In this document: positions 41,053-50,006 of the stretch, in pieces
Numbering within the stretch: the stretch's first letter is position 1
Layout of the letters: every line of letters begins with the position of its first letter
DNA from: Pseudomonas piscis
GTDB taxonomy: Bacteria; Pseudomonadota; Gammaproteobacteria; Pseudomonadales; Pseudomonadaceae
NCBI RefSeq assembly: GCF_009380155.1
Contig: NZ_WHUV01000005.1
Coordinates: 496,001-560,000 of the forward strand
Length of the DNA: 64,000 nt
Reading direction: 5' to 3'
Notes under the pieces: model-generated
Seen by the model: only the letters and a program-made list of their open reading frames with translations
Told to the model about the DNA's origin: nothing
Databases searched by the model: none
Program-made: the position numbers and the translations under genes

Positions 41053-41928
41053 TCAGTGACCGGCGGCGTCCATCTGGCCGAAGCGTCCCGATTGGAAATC
41101 GACGAAGGCCTGGTGAATCTCCTCTTCGCTGTTCATCACGAACGGGCCGTGGCCGACGATGGGTTCGTCGATGGGCTCGCCGCTGAGCAGCAGCACGATC
41201 GCGTCGCTGTCGGCCTCCAGGCCGAGCAGGTCGCCATCGCGCTCCAGCAATACCAGCTGGCCTTCGCGCACCCGCTCCTGGCCATTGACCTGCAAGGTGC
41301 CGCGCAACACTACCAAGGCCGTGTTACGCCCGGCCTGCAGCTCCAGGTCCAGGGGCTTGCCGGCCCGCAGGCGCAGGTCCCAGACGTCGATCGCGGTGAA
41401 GGTCCGGGCCGGGCCCTGGCGACCGCCGAACTGACCGGCGATCAGGCGCAGGCTGCCGGCATTGCCCGGCAGTGGCAGTTGCGGGATGTCGTTGGCCAGG
41501 ATGGTCTGGTAGCCAGGCGCGGCGAGCTTGTCCCGGGCCGGCAGGTTGACCCACAGCTGGACCATTTCCAGGTTGCCGCCACGGCGGGCGAAATCGGCGG
41601 AGTGAAACTCCTCGTGGAGGATCCCCGAGGCCGCGGTCATCCACTGCACGTCACCCGGGCCGATCTTGCCGCCGCTGCCAGTGGAGTCGCGGTGCTCGAC
41701 CTCACCGTCGTAGACGATGGTGACGGTTTCAAAACCGCGATGGGGATGCTGGCCGACCCCGCGCCGGGCGCTGGTGGGGCTGAACTGCGCCGGGCCGGCG
41801 TGGTCGAGCAACAGGAACGGACTGATGTGCTGGCCCATCTGGTCGTAGGAAAACAGGGTGCGGACCGGAAACCCGTCGCCGACCCAATGGGGCCTGGGGC
41901 TGGTGTAGATACCGATGATGTTTTTCAT
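41053..41928 (-). CDS. Pirin-family protein (quercetinase-like cupin)
   Basis: 291 residues, two cupin domains. The metal-site motif is GVGQHPHRGFETVTIVYDGE with HRDSTGSGG and GILHEEFHSAD, giving His-His-His-Glu ligands. The C-domain (LLERDGDLLGLEADSDAIVL) is a degenerate second cupin. Bacterial pirins include quercetin 2,3-dioxygenases and redox-linked regulators; the substrate is unknown. GGAGGAC precedes ATG 41928. The divergent LysR gene probably regulates it. Confidence 0.88.
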   Translation of the reverse strand: MKNIIGIYTSPRPHWVGDGFPVRTLFSYDQMGQHISPFLLLDHAGPAQFSPTSARRGVGQHPHRGFETVTIVYDGEVEHRDSTGSGGKIGPGDVQWMTAASGILHEEFHSADFARRGGNLEMVQLWVNLPARDKLAAPGYQTILANDIPQLPLPGNAGSLRLIAGQFGGRQGPARTFTAIDVWDLRLRAGKPLDLELQAGRNTALVVLRGTLQVNGQERVREGQLVLLERDGDLLGLEADSDAIVLLLSGEPIDEPIVGHGPFVMNSEEEIHQAFVDFQSGRFGQMDAAGH

Positions 41929-42007
41929 GTAGTCCTCCAGAACTTTCTGATGGACACACCTTAAATCCAGCACCTTTGACCCGCTAGACTGCAAAAATCG
42001 CCCTTAG

Positions 42008-42025
42008 CGTTCTATTTGGAGAACG
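42008..42025. promoter_or_regulatory. Inverted repeat overlapping the lysR ribosome site
   Basis: CGTTCT-ATTTGG-AGAACG is a perfect 6+6 palindrome. It sits four bases before the TTG start and includes the GGAGA ribosome site, so occupancy would block translation or transcription. It lies in the pirin-lysR divergent region. Confidence 0.5.
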
Positions 42026-42028
42026 ATC

Positions 42029-42934
42029 TTGGAAGACCTCAATACCCTCTACTACTTCACCCAGGTAGTGGAGCATCGCGGCTTCGCCGCCGCCGGAAGG
42101 GCCCTGGACATGCCCAAGTCCAAGCTCAGCCGGCGCATCGCCCAGTTGGAGGAACGCCTGGGCGTACGCCTGATCCAGCGCACCAGCCGGCACTGCTCGC
42201 TGACCGAGATCGGCCAGGAGTACTACCAACGTTGTCTGGCCATGCGGGTCGAGGCCGAAGGCGCGGCGGAAGTCATCGAGCGCAATCGTTCCGAGCCCCA
42301 GGGGCTGGTACGGGTGGCTTGCCCCACCGCCCTGCTCAACTCCTGGGTCGGGCCGATGCTCACCCGCTTCATGCTCAAGTACCCGTTGGTGGAATTGTTC
42401 ATCGAGAGCACCAACCGCCGGGTCGACTTGATCCACGAAGGGTTCGACATCGCCCTGCGGGTGCGCTTCCCGCCACTGGAAAGCACCGACCTGGTGATGA
42501 AGGTGCTGGGCAACAGCACCCAATGCCTGGTGGGGCATCCGGACTTTCTCCAGCGGCTGTCGAGCCCGCCCTCGCCGGCCGACCTCAGCGGCCTGCCGAG
42601 CCTGCACTGGGGCGCGGGGCAACGGGACTACCAATGGCAATTGCAGGGCCCGGACGAGGCCGAGGCCCTGATCCGCCATCACCCACGGCTGGTCACCGAC
42701 GACTTGATCGCCTTGCGCCATGCGGTGCTGGCCGGGATCGGCATCGCCCACCTGCCCCTAGTGGTGGTGCGCGAGGACCTGGAGGCCGGGCGCCTGCATG
42801 AACTGGTTCCCGGCTGGGCGCCGCGTTGCGGGATTGTCCATGCCATCTTCCCTTCGCGCCGCGGCCTGCTGCCGTCGGTACGCGGCCTGATCGATTTTCT
42901 CGGCGAGGAGTTCAGCCACAGCGACATGGCCTGA
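42029..42934 (+). CDS. LysR-family regulator divergent from pirin
   Basis: 301 residues from TTG 42029 with GGAGA six bases upstream. The HTH is VVEHRGFAAAGRALDMPKSK and LSRRIAQLEERLGVRLIQRT. The effector domain follows from GLVRVACPTALLNSWVGPML. It belongs to the group frequently divergent from pirin genes in gamma-proteobacteria and is likely to activate that gene. The ligand is unknown. Confidence 0.88.
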   Translation: MEDLNTLYYFTQVVEHRGFAAAGRALDMPKSKLSRRIAQLEERLGVRLIQRTSRHCSLTEIGQEYYQRCLAMRVEAEGAAEVIERNRSEPQGLVRVACPTALLNSWVGPMLTRFMLKYPLVELFIESTNRRVDLIHEGFDIALRVRFPPLESTDLVMKVLGNSTQCLVGHPDFLQRLSSPPSPADLSGLPSLHWGAGQRDYQWQLQGPDEAEALIRHHPRLVTDDLIALRHAVLAGIGIAHLPLVVVREDLEAGRLHELVPGWAPRCGIVHAIFPSRRGLLPSVRGLIDFLGEEFSHSDMA

Positions 42935-43038
42935 AGCGCGGGAAACGGCTGATCCATGGCGGGTATGGCACTGGGCAAGAAAATATTCCAGCCATAATAT
43001 TTTCCCCAAAACCCTGTCGCCCTGCCGAGGAGAAGCCC

Positions 43039-43578
43039 ATGCACAGCCCAACCCGTGAAGCCACCCTGGCCCAATGGCAAGCCCAGGAACAAGCCATGCG
43101 TGCGCGCCTGGCCGGCCCCGGGAGCCTGTCCCTGGCCGAGGTCAGCGCCCTCACGCCGGAACAATTCTTCACCGGGATCGGCAACGGCGAGTTGCCTTCA
43201 CCGCCCATCGGCAGCCTGCTGGATTTCATACCTATCGAGTGGGGCAACGGCCTGTTCGTGTTCCAGGGCACCCCGGATAACCGCCACTACAACCCACTGG
43301 GCACCGTGCATGGAGGCTACGCCGCCACCTTGCTGGATTCATGCATGGGTTGTGCGATCCATACCCGCCTGCAACAGGGCCAGGGCTACACCACCCTGGA
43401 CCTGCGCATCAGTTATGTAAGGGCCTTGACTGGGGACAGTGGCCCGGTGCGGGCCGAAGGCAAGATCGTGCATCTGGGCCGCAGCACGGCCCTGGCCGAG
43501 GGCCGGATCTATGACGTGGATGGCCGGCTGTATGCCACCGGCAGCACCACCTGCATGATCCTCCAGCCCAGGGATTGA
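43039..43578 (+). CDS. PaaI-type hotdog-fold acyl-CoA thioesterase
   Basis: 179 residues. YNPLGTVHGGYAATLLDSCM (84-102) is the hotdog thioesterase motif with the H91-G-G pair and Asp100. TLDLRISYVRALTGDSGPV and GRSTALAEGRIYDVDGRLYA are the matching strands. It should hydrolyse an acyl-CoA, substrate unknown. AGGAGAAG precedes the ATG at 43039; the ~40-residue N-terminal extension is helical. It lies about 100 bases after the lysR gene. Confidence 0.85.
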   Translation: MHSPTREATLAQWQAQEQAMRARLAGPGSLSLAEVSALTPEQFFTGIGNGELPSPPIGSLLDFIPIEWGNGLFVFQGTPDNRHYNPLGTVHGGYAATLLDSCMGCAIHTRLQQGQGYTTLDLRISYVRALTGDSGPVRAEGKIVHLGRSTALAEGRIYDVDGRLYATGSTTCMILQPRD

Positions 43579-43579
43579 G

Positions 43580-43990
43580 CTACCGCGGACAGGGGCCTGC
43601 CTGGGCTGGATAATCCGCTGGATCGATCAACTGCATCAGCTGCCCGAGTGCCTCGTGGTCCGGCAACTGCGCCTGGCTGACATGGATGCTCTGGCGCCTG
43701 TGGCTGGCGATTCCCGGCCAGCCCGGACAATCGTAGATCAGCACCTGGTGCAATTGCCGGTTGTCCATGCAGAAGGCCAGCAGGTCGAAGCCGTCCGCGA
43801 CATCGAAGGTAGCGCTGATGATCGCCAGGTCGAACGGGGCGCTGGAGTACTCCACCAGGGTCAGCAGCTCCTCGAGCCGGTGTACGGGAACGATGCGGTA
43901 ATAACCCAGCTGGTTGAGGGCTCTCTCGATTTGCATCCGTTGAAAATGCTGATTGTCGGCAATCAGTATGCGCAGCGCTCTGTTGGACAT
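43580..43990 (-). CDS. Stand-alone receiver-domain protein lacking the phosphoacceptor Asp
   Basis: 136 residues, a single CheY-like domain. The acidic pocket has one Asp only (ILIADNQHFQRMQ; D12 followed by Asn13). The phosphorylation site reads FDLAIISATFDVADG, with Ser59 where active receivers have Asp. It ends with an unstructured, Pro-rich tail and has no output domain. It is therefore probably a phosphorylation-independent pseudo-receiver acting through protein contacts. No histidine kinase gene is adjacent. It is convergent with the thioesterase gene, one base apart. Confidence 0.72.
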   Translation of the reverse strand: MSNRALRILIADNQHFQRMQIERALNQLGYYRIVPVHRLEELLTLVEYSSAPFDLAIISATFDVADGFDLLAFCMDNRQLHQVLIYDCPGWPGIASHRRQSIHVSQAQLPDHEALGQLMQLIDPADYPAQAGPCPR

Positions 43991-44264
43991 TCTTCTGATC
44001 CTATTGCTGGGTGGCGACCGGCAGGAACCGGCTTTGTCCTCCTGAATCGGTAGAAGGCTGGAGTAAGCATCCCAGGGCCTGCCATGAGATCGTTCTGAAA
44101 CCGCTCCAGCTCGGTCCTGCCATCGGCACAGCGCACGGGCCGATGAAGTAGACGACAGTTCGTCGTCAGATCCGCGCAAGACTGCAAACCACATTAAGCG
44201 GCGATCAACACTCAAGGCAGCAAGGCGTCTGTGTGTAATTGTTTCGAAGGCTCTGGACTGGCCA

Positions 44265-44981
44265 TCATTCGGTGGTACTGGGGCTCCAGAACGCCTGCTG
44301 GACCAACGACGAGCCCGAGAGCCGGGCCACCAGCGCGTCCAGCTCGTCACCGTCCACCGAGGTACTGGCGAGCGTCGCCTCGATTTGCACTTCCTCGCTG
44401 CCGAAGGCATGCACGTCGACGTCGCTGGCCGGATGGTTGCAGCGCGCCAACTCGGCCTCCAACAAGGCGAACACGGCTTTCTGCCGGGAACGATGGGCGA
44501 TCACATAGACGATGTTCGTGACCTCCGCGGAGATCACGTCCAGCGGCTGGCGGTTGATGTTGTTGACGATAGGCCGCAAAAGGGTGTTGGCCGCCAGCAC
44601 GAACAAGGTGCCGAGCAGGGCTTCGAGGATCAGGTCGGCACCCGCGCAGGCCCCCACCGCCGCCGAGGCCCAGAGGGTGGCGGCGGTATTCAACCCTCGC
44701 ACATTGCCCTCCTCGCGCATGATCACCCCGGCGCCGAGGAAACCGATCCCCGAGACCACGTAGGCCACCACCCGCACGGCCCCTTCGGCGCCACCCAGAC
44801 GGTTGGCCATGTCGACGAAGATCGCCGCCCCCACCGCCACCAGCACGTTGGTGCGCAGCCCGGCGGTGCGTTGGCGGAACTGGCGCTCGAAGCCGATCAG
44901 CCCGCCAAGGATGAACGCTGCGCTAAGGCTGACCAGGGTATCGATCAGCGAGTCCAGGTTGACGTTGTGCAAGGCTTGCAT
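44265..44981 (-). CDS. mgtC: MgtC-family membrane protein
   Basis: 238 residues. The hydrophobic N-terminal half (~10-130) has LSAAFILGGLIGFERQFRQR, TAGLRTNVLVAVGAAIFVDM and VVSGIGFLGAGVIMREEGNV, the classical MgtC/SapB signature with conserved GIGFLGAGVI. An ACT-like soluble domain follows (VDVHAFGSEEVQIEATLAST). It protects cells at low Mg2+ and inhibits F1F0 ATPase in pathogens. It is second in an mgtA-mgtC unit; the 97-base gap contains GGCAGGTT/AACCTGCC (45021-45060), a possible attenuator or terminator. ATG 44981 has AGAGGAT upstream. Confidence 0.88.
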   Translation of the reverse strand: MQALHNVNLDSLIDTLVSLSAAFILGGLIGFERQFRQRTAGLRTNVLVAVGAAIFVDMANRLGGAEGAVRVVAYVVSGIGFLGAGVIMREEGNVRGLNTAATLWASAAVGACAGADLILEALLGTLFVLAANTLLRPIVNNINRQPLDVISAEVTNIVYVIAHRSRQKAVFALLEAELARCNHPASDVDVHAFGSEEVQIEATLASTSVDGDELDALVARLSGSSLVQQAFWSPSTTE

Positions 44982-45078
44982 GGCGAAGATCCTCTTGGCG
45001 ACCTGCGGCAAGCTAGCAGTGGCAGGTTACAGGCAGCGCAGCGCCCCCTGAAAACCTGCCGCGCGCCAGTACTGCCCG

Positions 45079-47841
45079 TTACTGCCAGCCGAAGCGCCGG
45101 ATGTAGAAACCCTTCACCGCCTGGGTCAGGGCCATGTAGGCCACGAGGATCAGCGGCAGGTACAGGAAGTACAGCGGTGGCAAGGCCTGCAGCTTGAAGT
45201 AGTGGGCCAGCGGCCCCATCGGCAGGAAAATGCCCACGGCCATGATGATTCCGGTCATCACCATCAGCGGCATGGCCGCCCGGCTTTGCAGGAACGGAAT
45301 CTTCGGCGTGCGGATCATGTGCACGATCAGGGTCTGGGTCAGCAGCCCCACCACGAACCAGCCGGACTGGAACAACGTCTGGTGCTCTGGAGTACTGGCG
45401 CCGAATACATGCCACATCAGGGCGAAGGTGGTGATGTCGAAGATCGAGCTGATGGGCCCGAAGAACACCATGAAACGCCCGACATCCGCCGGCTGCCAAC
45501 GCTGGGGCTGCTTGAGCATCTCGTCGTCGACGTTATCGAAGGGAATGGCGATCTGTGAAATGTCGTACAACAGGTTCTGCACCAGAAGATGCATGGGCAG
45601 CATCGGCAGGAACGGAATGAAGGCACTGGCCACCAGCACCGAGAACACGTTGCCGAAGTTGGAGCTGGCGGTCATCTTGATGTACTTGAGCATATTGGCG
45701 AAGGTCCGCCGTCCTTCCAGCACGCCCTCCTCCAGAACCATCAGGCTCTTTTCCAGGAGGATGATGTCCGCCGCTTCCTTGGCGATATCCACCGCACTGT
45801 CCACCGAAATGCCGATGTCGGCGGTGCGCAGCGCCGGCGCGTCGTTGATGCCGTCGCCCATGAACCCCACCACGTGCCCGTTGGCCTTGAGCAGGCGGAC
45901 GATGCGCTCCTTGTGGGTCGGGGTCAGCTTGGCGAAGACATTGGTGGTCTCCACCGCCTTGGCCAGTTGCTCGTCGCTCATGCGCTCGATGTCGTTGCCC
46001 ATCAACAGGCCCTGTTGCTCCAGGCCCACTTCACGGCAGATCTTGGCAGTCACCAGCTCGTTGTCGCCAGTCAGCACCTTGACCGCCACGCCGTGCTCGG
46101 CCAGGGCCTTGAGCGCCGGCGCGGTGCTGTCCTTGGGTGGATCGAGGAAGGCCACGTAGCCGATCAGGGTCAGCTCACGCTCATCGGCCAGGCTGTAGGT
46201 GTCGCGTCCTTCGAGCATGGGCCGGGCCGCTACCGCCACCACCCGCAGGCCCTCTTCGTTGAGATCGGCAGTGACCCGGCGGATCCGCGCCAGCAGCGTA
46301 TCGCTCAGGACCTCTTCGGCCTCGCCATGACGCACGCTGCGGCATACCGCCAGCACTTCCTCCACCGCCCCCTTGCAGATCAGCAAATGCGGCTGGCCCT
46401 GCTCCGCCACCACCACCGACATCCGCCGGCGGGTGAAGTCGAAGGGGATTTCATCGACCTTGCGAAACGCCGTGCCGACGGCCAGTTCACGCTGGATCTC
46501 GACATGCTCGAGCACCGCCACATCCAGCAGGTTCTTCAGTCCGGTCTGGTAGTAGCTGTTGAGGTAGGCCATCTCCAGCACGTCGTCGGACTCCTCGCCC
46601 CACACGTCCACGTGGCGCGCCAGGAAGATCTTGTCCTGGGTCAGGGTGCCGGTCTTGTCGGTGCACAGCACGTCCATGGCGCCGAAGTTCTGGATCGCAT
46701 CCAGGCGCTTGACGATGACTTTCTTGCGCGACAGGAACACCGCGCCCTTGGCCAGGGTCGAGGTGACGATCATCGGCAGCATTTCCGGGGTCAGGCCCAC
46801 GGCGATGGACAGGGCGAACAGCAGCGCCTCCATCCAGTCGCCCTTGGTGAAGCCGTTGATGAACAACACCAGCGGCGCCATGACGAACATGAAGCGGATC
46901 AGCAGCCAGCTGACCTTGTTGACCCCGTTCTGGAACGAGGTCGGCGCGCGGTCGGTGGCGCTCACCCGCTGGGCCAGGGCGCCGAAGTAGGTGCTGTTGC
47001 CGGTGGTCAGGATCACCGCCGTGGCGGAACCGGAGACCACGTTGGTGCCCATGAACAGGATGTTGTCCAGGTCCAGGGGGTTGCTGGTATCGGCATCCTG
47101 CTGGCGCGGGAATTTCTCCACGGGCATGGATTCACCGGTCATGGCCGCCTGGCTGACGAACAGGTCCTTGGCACTGAGCACCCGGCAGTCGGCGGGAATC
47201 ATGTCGCCGGCCGAGAGCACGATCAGGTCTCCCGGCACCAACTGCTTGATGGGCAGCTCGATGCGCCGCGCGCCTGCGGCCTCGACGGCTGCCGGCAAGC
47301 GCCCAGGCGTGGCCGACGCCAGGGATGGCGAGTCCGGCCGCATCACGGTGGCGGTGTTGCTGACCATGGCCTTGAGGGCATCGGCGGCCTTGTTCGACTT
47401 GGCCTCCTGCCAGAAACGCAGCAAGGTCGAGAGCACCACCATGGAAAAGATCACCGTGGCCGCCTTCATGTCCTCGGTCAGCCAGGAGATCACCGCCAAC
47501 AGGGTCAGCAGCAGGTTGAAGGGGTTCTTGTAGCAGTGCCACAGGTGGGTCCACCAGGACAGCGCCTGCTCGTGCTCGACTTCATTGAGGCCGTGGCGCT
47601 CACGCAGGGCCTCGGCTTCCTCGGTACTCAAGCCATCGGTGTGGCTGCCGAGCTGGTCCAGCAGATGCGTCGCGTCGCTGTTGGCCGCCGCGACCAGGGT
47701 TTGTGCCAGGGTTGGCGGGACATCGCGACTGACGCTGGCGTCGCTGAAGCTTTCCAGCAGGGCCAGGCGCCGGAAGTGCCGGGCGAAATGCCGGGTCCGC
47801 AGGAAACCGGCGAAGAATTCTTTCAACAGGGTGAGCTTCAT
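45079..47841 (-). CDS. mgtA: Magnesium-importing P-type ATPase
   Basis: 920 residues, inner membrane. MgtA/MgtB-type N-terminus (LKEFFAGFLRTRHFARHFRR) precedes ten TM segments. The A-domain TGES is in AAMTGESMPVEKF. The phosphorylation motif CTDKTGTLTQD has its Asp near residue 394, and GDGINDAPALRTADIGISVD is the hinge. KVLTGDNELVTAKICREVG and the final TM block (ISQIAIPFDNVDDEML) fit P3B pumps that import Mg2+. It leads the mgtA-mgtC unit, and its 680-base upstream region probably carries the regulation. Confidence 0.93.
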   Translation of the reverse strand: MKLTLLKEFFAGFLRTRHFARHFRRLALLESFSDASVSRDVPPTLAQTLVAAANSDATHLLDQLGSHTDGLSTEEAEALRERHGLNEVEHEQALSWWTHLWHCYKNPFNLLLTLLAVISWLTEDMKAATVIFSMVVLSTLLRFWQEAKSNKAADALKAMVSNTATVMRPDSPSLASATPGRLPAAVEAAGARRIELPIKQLVPGDLIVLSAGDMIPADCRVLSAKDLFVSQAAMTGESMPVEKFPRQQDADTSNPLDLDNILFMGTNVVSGSATAVILTTGNSTYFGALAQRVSATDRAPTSFQNGVNKVSWLLIRFMFVMAPLVLFINGFTKGDWMEALLFALSIAVGLTPEMLPMIVTSTLAKGAVFLSRKKVIVKRLDAIQNFGAMDVLCTDKTGTLTQDKIFLARHVDVWGEESDDVLEMAYLNSYYQTGLKNLLDVAVLEHVEIQRELAVGTAFRKVDEIPFDFTRRRMSVVVAEQGQPHLLICKGAVEEVLAVCRSVRHGEAEEVLSDTLLARIRRVTADLNEEGLRVVAVAARPMLEGRDTYSLADERELTLIGYVAFLDPPKDSTAPALKALAEHGVAVKVLTGDNELVTAKICREVGLEQQGLLMGNDIERMSDEQLAKAVETTNVFAKLTPTHKERIVRLLKANGHVVGFMGDGINDAPALRTADIGISVDSAVDIAKEAADIILLEKSLMVLEEGVLEGRRTFANMLKYIKMTASSNFGNVFSVLVASAFIPFLPMLPMHLLVQNLLYDISQIAIPFDNVDDEMLKQPQRWQPADVGRFMVFFGPISSIFDITTFALMWHVFGASTPEHQTLFQSGWFVVGLLTQTLIVHMIRTPKIPFLQSRAAMPLMVMTGIIMAVGIFLPMGPLAHYFKLQALPPLYFLYLPLILVAYMALTQAVKGFYIRRFGWQ

Positions 47842-48519
47842 GATGATGACTCCTGCACGGCCGGTGCATGACATAAAAACGGCCGCGTTGAAACGAAACA
47901 GTCAGGGAGATGGAACAAGGCAGGATTGGGCTCACGCCTGAAGCAATCGCCCCATCAGGGATAGGCGATGTTGCTGGCGATGCTGACGCTGACGGGTGTA
48001 TCCCATGGCTGTTCCCCTGGACGGACGGCGCTGGAAACGCCACAGGCAGGTACCGCCGGAGCTGCCACAGGGCGCGTCGAACGCCCACGCAGTACCGGCC
48101 CGCAGGTCCATGGAACCTGCGCGTCGAAGCAGCCGCGACACGGCACCAGGCCGGATCGGGCACCGATCGGAGTCATCAAGAAGGGAAATCGGGGCGACCA
48201 GGATGGGTCGCGACCGGGACGCCGCCTCTCGCTGGATGGCGAGACAACGGCAGGAATCAAGGCTGCGCGTTATCTTGCCGGGACCGCGCCGGTTATCGAG
48301 ACCGGCTGACTCCTGTCACTCGAACAAGTACCCACACTGGGCCTCCATTGATTGAAAACGCGCGCAGCTTACGCCGCACGTTTTATAGAGTAAACCTGGG
48401 AAAAAACCTTGCCGGGGGGAATTGAAAAGTTCTTCAGCGCAGGTTCAGGAAGGAGTGAAACATGAAACTTTCATGACCTCGGCGGCCGCTACCGCAGGGC
48501 TGCGGCAGCGGCCGGTGCA
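47842..48519. other. Long leader region of mgtA and 3' flank of pvdA
   Basis: 678 bases without an established gene. On the minus strand, 47932-48006 is a short reading frame with a good ribosome site. TATAAA (reverse of 48382-48387) is a possible -10 for mgtA, about 540 bases upstream of its start. On the plus strand, AGGAAGGAG precedes a four-codon ATG-to-TGA frame near 48462. Confidence 0.4.
47932..48006 (-). CDS. Candidate 24-residue leader peptide upstream of mgtA
   Basis: The frame starts at ATG 48006 with AGGGGAA seven bases upstream and ends 90 bases before mgtA. It encodes MGYTRQRQHRQQHRLSLMGR plus LLQA, rich in Arg, Gln and His and without Pro. mgtA leaders in enterobacteria contain Pro-rich short frames controlling elongation. 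This one shares position but not composition. It may be fortuitous. Confidence 0.35.
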   Translation of the reverse strand: MGYTRQRQHRQQHRLSLMGRLLQA

Positions 48520-49857
48520 TCAGCTGGCGGTGGCCAGCAGCATGTCGCGAACCGAGCGGCTGTGGCCACGGGTCTTGCCATGCTCGTACAGCGAATCGGC
48601 GATCTCCTGGGCGCGGATCGGCAGTACCGACAAGAGGGTATCGCTCAAGCCGTGGCTGGCCTGGCTGAAGCCCTGCAGGTAGACACCGGCCTTGCAGCGC
48701 TCGTCGGTGATCAGGCGGTAGTTGCGATCCACTTCGAAGTCACCGAGGTAGGCCTGCAGCGGCGCCAGCAGGTCGCGGTACAGGTTGCGCTCGTAGCCGG
48801 TGGCCAGGACCACGGCGTCGTAGTGGCGCACTTCACGCTCGCCACTGGCGCCATGGCGCAGGATCAGCTCGATGCCCAGGTCAGTGGCGGTGGCCTTCTC
48901 GACGGTGGTCAGGGTACGGAACGCATGGCGCGGGACGCCGGAGACCTTCTGGCGATAGAAGATCCCGTAGATGCGCTCGATCAGGTCGATGTCCACCACC
49001 GAGTAGTTGGTGTTCTGGTACTCGCTGACCAGGCGCTCGCGCTCGTTGTCGTTCTGCTGGAACACCAGGTCGGTGAAGGCCGGGGAGAACACTTCGTTGA
49101 CGAACGGGCTGTCGTCGGCCGGCTTGAGGGCCGAGCCGCGCATGATGATGTCGGCCTGCACCGAGGGGAAGCTGTCGTTGAGGTCGATGAAGGCTTCCGC
49201 GGCGCTCTGCCCGCCACCGATGATGGCGATGTTCATCGGCTTGCCGTTGACGCAAGGCTGTTGGGCCATGCGCTCCAGGTATTGGGAATGATGGAAGACC
49301 CGCGCATCGCCCTTGAGCCCCTTGAACAGCTCCGGAACCCGTGGCGTGCCACCGGTGCTGACTACCACCGAACGGGTGGTGCGTACCTGCTCGGCGCCCT
49401 GGGCGTCACGGGAGATCACCCGCAGCGCCTCGACCTGCTGGTTGTGCAGCACAGGCTCGATGCCCAGCACTTCTTCACCGTAGCGGCTGTGCTCCTGGAA
49501 ATGCCCGGCCACCCAGCGCAGGTAGTCGTTGAACTCCATGCGGCATGGATAGAAGGTGCCGAGGTTGATGAAGTCCACCAGGCGCCCGTGGTGCTTGAGG
49601 TAGTTGACGAAGGAGTAGGGACTGGTTGGGTTGCGCAGCGTCACCAGGTCCTTGAGGAAGGAAATCTGCAGTTCGCTCTGGGTCACCAGGGTGTTGCCGT
49701 GCCAGCGATAGTCCGCTTGTTTGTCGAGGTACAGCGCGTCCAGCGGACCGTGCTCCTGGCCGCGCTCTTCCAGCGCAATGGCCAGCGCCAGGTTCGAGGG
49801 GCCGAAACCGATACCGATCAAATCGTGAACGTGGGCCGATGCAATTGCCTGTGTCAT
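48520..49857 (-). CDS. pvdA: L-ornithine N5-monooxygenase
   Basis: 445 residues, cytoplasmic. It hydroxylates L-ornithine, the first step to the hydroxamate groups of pyoverdine. The FAD site is LIGIGFGPSNLALAIALEER (~13-32), the NADPH site is IAIIGGGQSAAEAFIDLNDS, and ATGYERNLY is the family ATGY motif. SELQISFLKDLVTLRNPTSP and GLSDTLLSVLPIRAQEIA match PvdA. ATG 49857 has GAGGAC upstream. It is transcribed from an exact PvdS box 99 bases before the start. It works together with PvdF, also in this window. Confidence 0.97.
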   Translation of the reverse strand: MTQAIASAHVHDLIGIGFGPSNLALAIALEERGQEHGPLDALYLDKQADYRWHGNTLVTQSELQISFLKDLVTLRNPTSPYSFVNYLKHHGRLVDFINLGTFYPCRMEFNDYLRWVAGHFQEHSRYGEEVLGIEPVLHNQQVEALRVISRDAQGAEQVRTTRSVVVSTGGTPRVPELFKGLKGDARVFHHSQYLERMAQQPCVNGKPMNIAIIGGGQSAAEAFIDLNDSFPSVQADIIMRGSALKPADDSPFVNEVFSPAFTDLVFQQNDNERERLVSEYQNTNYSVVDIDLIERIYGIFYRQKVSGVPRHAFRTLTTVEKATATDLGIELILRHGASGEREVRHYDAVVLATGYERNLYRDLLAPLQAYLGDFEVDRNYRLITDERCKAGVYLQGFSQASHGLSDTLLSVLPIRAQEIADSLYEHGKTRGHSRSVRDMLLATAS

Positions 49858-49956
49858 TTCCAGTGTCCTCTGGATAAACCGCCTCAACGCGGGGGATAAA
49901 GTGTCACGGTGACCCGACTGGCCCGCAAAGGTCAGCAGATCGTCTGTTGAGTAGGG

Positions 49957-49980
49957 ACGAGGACAGTGAAAAAAAATTTA
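49957..49980 (-). promoter_or_regulatory. PvdS (iron-starvation) promoter of pvdA
   Basis: On the minus strand, TAAAT (49980-49976), exactly 16 bases, then CGT (49959-49957). This is the PvdS consensus TAAAT-N16-CGT without mismatch, ending about 100 bases before the pvdA ATG. Confidence 0.9.
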
Positions 49981-50006
49981 ACTAAATAAGACGCACTGCG
50001 CTTGGC

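Noticed and set aside
45589..47871. A 760-codon open frame antisense to mgtA
   Set aside because: Composition (His/Gln/Gly-rich) is typical of a shadow frame; mgtA motifs prove the other strand.
48391..48410. PhoP-box-like tandem AGGTTT units upstream of mgtA (minus strand)
   Set aside because: Repeat spacing is 12 rather than 11 bases and the distance to the possible -10 is too short for a classical PhoP site.
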